A model generated the notes under the pieces. The model saw only the letters and a program-made list of their open reading frames with translations, did no database searches and had not been told where the DNA came from. The translations under genes were made by a program, and so were the position numbers. Positions 22,301 to 25,478 of a stretch of DNA of 25,478 nt are shown here, piece after piece (the stretch's first letter is position 1; every line of letters starts with the position of its first letter). The DNA is from a virus. The DNA lies in the IMG/VR virus record IMGVR_UViG_3300034684_000105, positions 1 to 25,478 of that record; one strand, given 5' to 3'.

Positions 22301-22469
22301 TTTGCGCTACAAGCTCAGTATTTTTCGGGTCAAGTTTTAGAAGCGTCTCGACGCCTTTAAGTTCTTTTTGAAGATCACGACTTTGTTTATTAACGTCGCC
22401 TAAAGCCTTACTAAGCCCTTTGGTTTCGCCGTCAATTTCTATTGTTATGCCTTTTATATTTCCTGCCAT
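19395..22469 (-). CDS. Phage tail tape measure protein
   Basis: The tape measure sets tail length and is carried in the tube lumen. The 1024-residue protein has an N-terminal coiled coil (about 15-135), the tape-measure core domain (about 165-480; SNDFDASMANVATLIPGNVD and ATATGVTGSAAEVSTQLRGV), a hydrophobic region that may insert into the host membrane (about 663-696; ANPITWIVAAILGLIAVIIL), and two sets of repeats: a Gly/Ala-rich one (about 540-640) and Trp-rich repeats (about 710-890) with period 44 residues. The start follows GTAGGAGGTGAATTC. It comes right after the chaperone genes, as expected. By rule of thumb the length fits a tail of about 150 nm. Confidence 0.95.
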   Translation of the reverse strand: MAGNIKGITIEIDGETKGLSKALGDVNKQSRDLQKELKGVETLLKLDPKNTELVAQKQKILSEQVEVTKQKLDRLKDAQVQVNEQYRKGEIGEEQYRDFQREIVATEQKLKSYEDQLDEVSKGQSKLKDAVAKTGESLKSIGTKMTDVGKTMSMKVTAPIVAAGAAAIKMSNDFDASMANVATLIPGNVDRVNELKDAVQDMAVDVGKHTGDLADGLYQVISAFGDTADTAKILEINAKAAAAGVATTTDAINLTSAVTKGYGDTTAEAVGKVSDLAFTTVKLGQTTFPELASSIGRVTPLAASLGLSMEELFGVMATATGVTGSAAEVSTQLRGVLQSLMAPTDSMTKLIKKMGFESGAAMLEQLGLQETINTVVNAAEKSNTPLQKYIGSIEGQTLALALAGPQAESFTEKLNAMKDVSGATDEAFKEQTEGINAAGFQWEQFKIKIETTAQDIGDKLAPALSNLLSKISELVDRFTELSPKQQDMILKIGALAAVLGPALVVTGKFVSAIGDITKGLAPLVGKLPGATVAVGKFIGKFATGSLDAIKGFGSAIVDVATSAGSFASKLGTDAFNAVTSFGSAIGDGVAKLGEFVGKLAVDGLQAAGNFASKIGEGALKIGEFATKLAVDGVKAVASFAVQLATTAWSAITSFVGAMGGAIASAWSFTAALLANPITWIVAAILGLIAVIILLWKNWDDVSKFLTETWNKIKEVGETVWNGLKDFFAGVWEAITAKVKEVWNGIKEFLSGLWEGIKATASSIWEGIKNAIIAPINAAKTLLTQVWNAIKKFVSDLWNSIKSKASEVWEGIKNAIMTPINSAKMLLSDAWNSIKTTASNLWNGIKNTANTVWEGIKTNIMTPINSVKKLLSDVWGGITKSATDAWNGLKKSASTIFNNVKDAILAPFKNLHIPLPHFKFSTKQVNVAGLSFPVPNVKIDWYKKGGIFTQPSIIGVGEAGAEAVVPIDKLSKIMADTLKQMNVQTTAGPAIVVQNMTVRDDQDIELISQRLYSMIQSTSRARGMR
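19813..20340 (-). repeat. 132-bp tandem repeats in the tape measure gene
   Basis: Equivalent points recur every 132 bases: ATCGG at 19882, 20014 and 20146; CCTTCCCATA at 19909, 20041 and 20173; and the TTCC/TTCCC starts at 19813, 19945, 20077 and 20208. Each unit codes 44 residues with Trp spaced through helices. Unequal crossing-over in units of 132 bp would change tail length in fixed steps. Confidence 0.85.
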
Positions 22470-22480
22470 GAATTCACCTC

Positions 22481-22660
22481 CTACCGCAAGAGTGCATCAA
22501 TATCATCTTGTGTGGCCTCAATAGCTGTTTCGCCAAGCGCAATATCAGCCATTAGAGCTATATCTCTTATTCGTAATTCGTTCATTTCTTCGAAAGTAAG
22601 ACCTATATGCTTTCCTACGAGCAGCCATTCTAAAGCTATATCAACGCTTCGGTTATTACT
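22481..22660 (-). CDS. Tail assembly chaperone second frame (gpGT extension)
   Basis: A 59-codon frame with no start of its own begins at the A6G run that ends the first chaperone gene. It reads SNNRSVDIALEWLLVGKH, then IGLTFEEMNELRIRDIALMA and an acidic tail, ending at TAG 22481-22483. The helix pattern (short LxF, then 'FEEMxELxxRDIALMAD') matches the T domains of Gram-positive phages, which bind tape measure. It would be made only as a 175-residue fusion after a frameshift, as in lambda gpG-gpGT. The tape measure ribosome binding site overlaps its stop. Confidence 0.75.
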   Translation of the reverse strand, partial: SNNRSVDIALEWLLVGKHIGLTFEEMNELRIRDIALMADIALGETAIEATQDDIDALLR

Positions 22661-23006
22661 TTTTTGCCCCTTCTTCAGCTTTGTTTGCGGTACGAAAAAA
22701 TCCGTCTATGGCTTCGTCGGCAATAGCCTGAATAGTGTCATTGTCAGTTATGTCAAAAAATTCAAGCTCGCTCAACCAGTTTATGAACGAAGGAAATTGC
22801 TTGTTAAGCCCGTTAGCTGCTTTCGCCATTGCCCATGCAATTTGAAGAAAAAGTAATGCATCAAAGGAATCAGGTTGTTCTTGAACATCTCTAAGCTTAA
22901 TTAAATCTCCTGCAAGGTCATGGTTAAACTCTTGCTTGTAAAAAAGAAGGGCCAAAGGAGTGGCCTTTAGCCCTATGGTTTTGTCGCCTATCTTTATTTC
23001 TCTCAT
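22656..23006 (-). CDS. Tail assembly chaperone (gpG-like)
   Basis: The 116-residue protein begins KIGDKTIGLKATPLALLFYK, a pattern typical of tail chaperones of Gram-positive siphophages, and is helical through DALLFLQIAWAMAKAANG and INWLSELEFFDITDND. The start ATG at 23004-23006 follows TGGAGGGATAAAAC. It lies between the major tail protein and the tape measure, the fixed place for this gene. It stops at TAA 22656-22658, next to a run of six As and a G, where part of the ribosomes should change frame into the extension. It keeps tape measure soluble during tail assembly. Confidence 0.85.
   Translation of the reverse strand: MREIKIGDKTIGLKATPLALLFYKQEFNHDLAGDLIKLRDVQEQPDSFDALLFLQIAWAMAKAANGLNKQFPSFINWLSELEFFDITDNDTIQAIADEAIDGFFRTANKAEEGAKK
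22658..22666 (-). promoter_or_regulatory. Programmed frameshift site
   Basis: On the minus strand GCA-AAA-AAG-TAA has six As before G and the stop. Slipping of the Lys tRNA back by two (AAG to AAA) or forward by one puts the ribosome on AGT-AAT, the frame of the T extension. A -1 slip gives only seven codons, so the usual lambda-type shift does not work here. Confidence 0.65.
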
Positions 23007-23020
23007 GTTTTATCCCTCCA

Positions 23021-23599
23021 TTATGGTGTTACGACCGCTGGTACCAGCACAGAACCAAAGAATGCGTTGAATGCCGTCGCATTAGTATCGCTCAGCTCTA
23101 TTACGCCTTTAATTACATTTTCGCCGCCAATGTTAATCGGTAATATTGTTATAGTTAGCGTGGTCGTATCCGGAGTAATAGTATCCTCCTGCGTGTTATG
23201 TTCTTCATCACTTCGCGCTGCCGTGCAGCGATAATATACGAATCTCCTGTTCTTGCTATCGCCCTTGACTTCGCCAAGCAGTGCAAACTCTTTAGGCATG
23301 GCATCGGCATTTTCCACCAGCATACCATTACTATCTATGCGCCAACCCATCATCTCAGCCAAAACATCATCTGGTATTAACGCCATTTCAAGTTCGGCCG
23401 TATATCCATTATTTGTCGTTACTTTAAAGTAGGGCCCATTGTCCGCATAGAACGTATTTTCGTCGCCTTCGGGTGATGGCGAAAATGACACGGCACCGGG
23501 TATCTTTACAGGTGTTTTCCATGCCGGTTGCTCAGGCGCTTCCGTATCCATGAACGCTATATGCACGTTCTCTAATCCAAATATTACTTTATTAGCCAT
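23021..23599 (-). CDS. Major tail protein, phi13-like
   Basis: This 192-residue protein forms the rings of the tail tube. The N-terminus (ANKVIFGLENVHIAFMD) and the motif GAVSFSPSPEGDENTFYADN followed by GPYFKVTTNNGYTAELEMAL are hallmarks of the phi13-type family, as are the FALLGEVKGDSKNRRFVYYR segment and the end with FFGSVLVP. Length fits. The start follows GGAGGGATAATTT. It is 15 bases ahead of the chaperone gene and four after the tail terminator gene, so stoichiometry must be set by translation. Confidence 0.92.
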   Translation of the reverse strand: MANKVIFGLENVHIAFMDTEAPEQPAWKTPVKIPGAVSFSPSPEGDENTFYADNGPYFKVTTNNGYTAELEMALIPDDVLAEMMGWRIDSNGMLVENADAMPKEFALLGEVKGDSKNRRFVYYRCTAARSDEEHNTQEDTITPDTTTLTITILPINIGGENVIKGVIELSDTNATAFNAFFGSVLVPAVVTP

Positions 23600-23602
23600 A
23601 AA

Positions 23603-23917
23603 TTATCCCTCCATAATTTCTACTAAGTAGACTTCTTGCCATAAGTTTTCATCATCTATCCAAGCTTCATATTTTGTATATGTCAAGCCATTAGTTTTTA
23701 ATACTTCTTCTAAAGCCTTTTCAATTGTCCTATCTTTAATTTCGGTGTAAAGCTCAATCTGCCATGTGCCTTTTGTTACTGAATTCTGGTTGTCAAAATA
23801 AATATCATTCGATGCATTGAATTGGTAAGTAATAAACGGTGGAGTCACAGGGGAAATAAATTGTCCATAGGCCACAGGATATCCAAGAGATATCAATATC
23901 TGATATAAATGTTCCAT
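23603..23917 (-). CDS. Tail terminator / tail completion protein
   Basis: The 104-residue protein matches, by pattern, short proteins that lie just before major tail protein in Gram-positive siphophages: LGYPVAYGQFISPVTPPFIT, then WQIELYTEIKDRTIEKALEE and a C-terminal VYLVEIMEG. Tail terminators cap the finished tube and join it to the head. The start ATG at 23915-23917 follows GAGGACGATAAT. It is one base after the HK97 gp10-like gene. Assignment rests on gene order and a remembered pattern. Confidence 0.75.
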   Translation of the reverse strand: MEHLYQILISLGYPVAYGQFISPVTPPFITYQFNASNDIYFDNQNSVTKGTWQIELYTEIKDRTIEKALEEVLKTNGLTYTKYEAWIDDENLWQEVYLVEIMEG

Positions 23918-23918
23918 A

Positions 23919-24290
23919 TTATCGTCCTCTTACAGCCGCTTCTATATCACGTACTATTTTTTCTTCGATCTCATCCCGCGCCGGGCCTATATGTGGTTGC
24001 CCAGGTACTCTGCCGCCGCTCCTTTTTGCGTGGCCGAACTCAAGCAAATGCGTTAACTGGTAGCGGTCTTTGTTATACACCGTATAAGTTACGCGTCCAT
24101 CCAGCGTGCTTTTCTTTTTAGTCCAGCCTTTAGCATACTCACCAGTCTTTTTCGGCGATGTGGCTTTAAGCTTGTTGACTAATTCGGTTGAATCTTTATC
24201 AAGCACTTTTTGTACTGCCTGCTCAACATCTTCACTGTATTCCTGTATGGTTCTGGCTATTTCATTTGAAAGCTCATCAATTTTTATCAT
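23919..24290 (-). CDS. HK97 gp10-like neck protein
   Basis: The 123-residue protein carries the family pattern: an N-terminal helix region (ELSNEIARTIQEYSEDVEQA), SPKKTGEYAKGWTKKK in the centre, then YTVYNKDRYQLTHLLEFGHA, a GRVPGQPHIGPA loop and a C-terminal helix. HK97 gp10 proteins sit at the head-tail junction and help tail joining. The start overlaps the upstream stop (ATGA), with AAGGTGG before it. Confidence 0.93.
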   Translation of the reverse strand: MIKIDELSNEIARTIQEYSEDVEQAVQKVLDKDSTELVNKLKATSPKKTGEYAKGWTKKKSTLDGRVTYTVYNKDRYQLTHLLEFGHAKRSGGRVPGQPHIGPARDEIEEKIVRDIEAAVRGR

Positions 24291-24589
24291 TGTCCGGCCA
24301 CCTTCTCACAATATAACCGCGTTCTCTCACCGCGGGTATCTGCACGTACTATATTGTATGTCTGCCCCTCGTATTCTAATTTATCTTGACCGCTATACTC
24401 AAAAGAATAAATATCAAAAGCTTTGGATGGCCTTAAACCTGTCAAAGCTGCGTTGTAATATTCATCGGCCGATATGGAATACAAATTTGCAAACACCAAT
24501 ACGCGTTCATATTCGCCCGGTATTTGGTTGCCAATAGCGTCTGCCGTATATGGACTTTTTAATAGTGTTATCACTTCTTTATATCTCAC
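24287..24589 (-). CDS. Head closure protein / head-tail adaptor
   Basis: The 100-residue protein starts with GTG at 24587-24589, inside the end of the connector gene (11-base overlap); GGCGGTGAT is a weak ribosome binding site, so coupling is likely. The pattern RVLVFANLYSISADEYYNAA and KLEYEGQTYNIVRADTRGER matches the SPP1 gp16-like/head-tail joining family, a beta barrel that closes the head after packaging. Gene order agrees. Confidence 0.88.
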   Translation of the reverse strand: MRYKEVITLLKSPYTADAIGNQIPGEYERVLVFANLYSISADEYYNAALTGLRPSKAFDIYSFEYSGQDKLEYEGQTYNIVRADTRGERTRLYCEKVAGQ

Positions 24590-24857
24590 TATCGATCACC
24601 GCCTGATATTCGCTTGATAGCATAAGATGCATTTTTAGCATGTCATATGCCTTGATAAGTCGATCGGCATCTGGATTATCGTAACCAAAATACGCTTTGC
24701 AGTACGTTATAACGGCGCGTTGAATTAATGTATCTTGGTTGGTTGTATTGATGCCGCCCATGGCCAAATCAGCCAGAGCGGCATCAATCAAATTCTGTAT
24801 CTCTGCATCAAACGCGGTATTCGATACTCTTAGAGCTAATTTTACAAGCTCCAGCAT
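24579..24857 (-). CDS. Head-tail connector, HK97 gp6-like
   Basis: The 92-residue helical protein (LELVKLALRVSNTAFDAEIQ, NLIDAALADL, then TYCKAYFGYDNPDADRLIKA) matches the gp6/gp15-type connector family that forms a ring under the portal. The start ATG at 24855-24857 follows AAAAGGAGATGATTCTCC. It lies 18 bases after the capsid gene, the normal position. Confidence 0.9.
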   Translation of the reverse strand: MLELVKLALRVSNTAFDAEIQNLIDAALADLAMGGINTTNQDTLIQRAVITYCKAYFGYDNPDADRLIKAYDMLKMHLMLSSEYQAVIDSEI

Positions 24858-24875
24858 GGAGAATCATCTCCTTTT

Positions 24876-25478
24876 TTATAGCGCTGTACCAACGTAAAGC
24901 TTCCTAAAAGCATCCGGAATAGCTATATCACAATCAAATATAGCAGCCCCACGGAAGTCTATAGAGTTATTCAGGAATCCGCTCTGTGTCGAAGATTCTA
25001 CTGCGATATCCTGACTTAAATTGCCCACTACTTTGGTGAAATCGCCAAAGTATACGGTGTTATCGGCCACGTAGTCGCTGAGTATGACGGGAAAGCCCAT
25101 AATCCTAAAAGCTACACCGTTCTCCATATCCTTCACGTATATTGGCATACCATCAGCGTCTTTTATTTTAGCCAATGTACCATAAAACATTCTGCTGTTG
25201 CACAGGAATTTTGCATTGCTCATATAACCATTTGGCAACAAGGCGATTAGGTCCATTATGTCATCGAAGTCCAACGCCTCAGCTGGCGTAGCGTCGGTAT
25301 CAACCAAGATTGCGGTAGTCCCATCAGTCCATGTGGTATATGCTGACGCTATACCTTTAGGTTCGTTTGTGCCGGTACCGTTGATGATATCGTCTTCTAT
25401 TGCCCTCGCAATATCTTCAGCGAGCATATTTACAAGCCATGCCTCGAAAGCGTCAATGGCCATGGTGGCGACTGTCTT
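24876..25478 (-). CDS. Major capsid protein, HK97 fold, 5' end cut by window edge
   Basis: The frame is open to the right edge; 200 residues of the C-terminal part are visible, and the ATG at 25461-25463 is internal (K-T-V-A-T precedes it in frame). The sequence has family features: DIARAIEDDIINGTGTNEPK (E-loop/P-domain junction region), DDIMDLIALLPNGYMSNAKF and FLCNSRMFYGTLAKIKDADG, then FRIMGFPVILSDYVADN and a VYFGDFTKVV strand. About half the usual length is missing to the right. It is followed by the connector gene, as in HK97-like phages. Confidence 0.9.
   Translation of the reverse strand, partial: KTVATMAIDAFEAWLVNMLAEDIARAIEDDIINGTGTNEPKGIASAYTTWTDGTTAILVDTDATPAEALDFDDIMDLIALLPNGYMSNAKFLCNSRMFYGTLAKIKDADGMPIYVKDMENGVAFRIMGFPVILSDYVADNTVYFGDFTKVVGNLSQDIAVESSTQSGFLNNSIDFRGAAIFDCDIAIPDAFRKLYVGTAL

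Overview
The window is a stretch of a temperate siphophage (long, flexible, non-contractile tail; HK97-type capsid) of a Gram-positive Bacillota host, most likely a clostridium. This rests on strong AGGAGG-type ribosome binding sites, a RecU resolvase, a large serine recombinase, an A118-like holin and a phi13-like major tail protein. No host gene, rRNA or tRNA was recognised.

Layout from left to right. Positions 1-7774 hold the early region, transcribed leftward. It runs from Cro-like regulator and Bro-N/KilA-C antirepressor through small proteins, a Gam-like nuclease inhibitor, a putative single-strand annealing protein, a DnaD-like initiator with iteron-like repeats, DnaB helicase, a chain of coupled tiny genes and RecU, to a gene cut by the left edge. 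Positions 7775-7912 form the genetic switch with two divergent promoters. Positions 7913-10750 run rightward: repressor, ImmA/IrrE protease, a small basic membrane protein and the serine integrase. Positions 10944-12470 form a self-contained rightward cassette (a moron) with its own promoter, three genes for acidic proteins including an EXLDI-family protein, and its own terminator. Positions 12616-25478 are the late region, transcribed leftward: capsid (cut by the right edge), head-tail connectors, tail terminator, major tail protein, tail chaperones with a programmed frameshift, tape measure, Dit, an extra jelly-roll protein, the tail spike, then the lysis genes.

The most striking observation is a sequence at 11480-11544, between the first two moron genes, that fits a type I hammerhead self-cleaving ribozyme: CUGACGA and GAAA core segments, closed stems II and III, a GUC cleavage site and a matching stem I. 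The product downstream of the cut would start with a GAAA-tetraloop hairpin next to a ribosome binding site, and the next gene also has a GC-rich structured leader.

Other notable points: the major/minor tail chaperone pair needs a -2 or +1 frameshift at an A6G run; a 12-bp inverted repeat in the 3' end of the integrase gene could mark attP; integrase and lysis genes are only about 2 kb apart, as expected for a circular or unintegrated phage genome rather than a simple prophage; and a non-coding or decayed-coding stretch at 4299-4528 carries two long inverted repeats.
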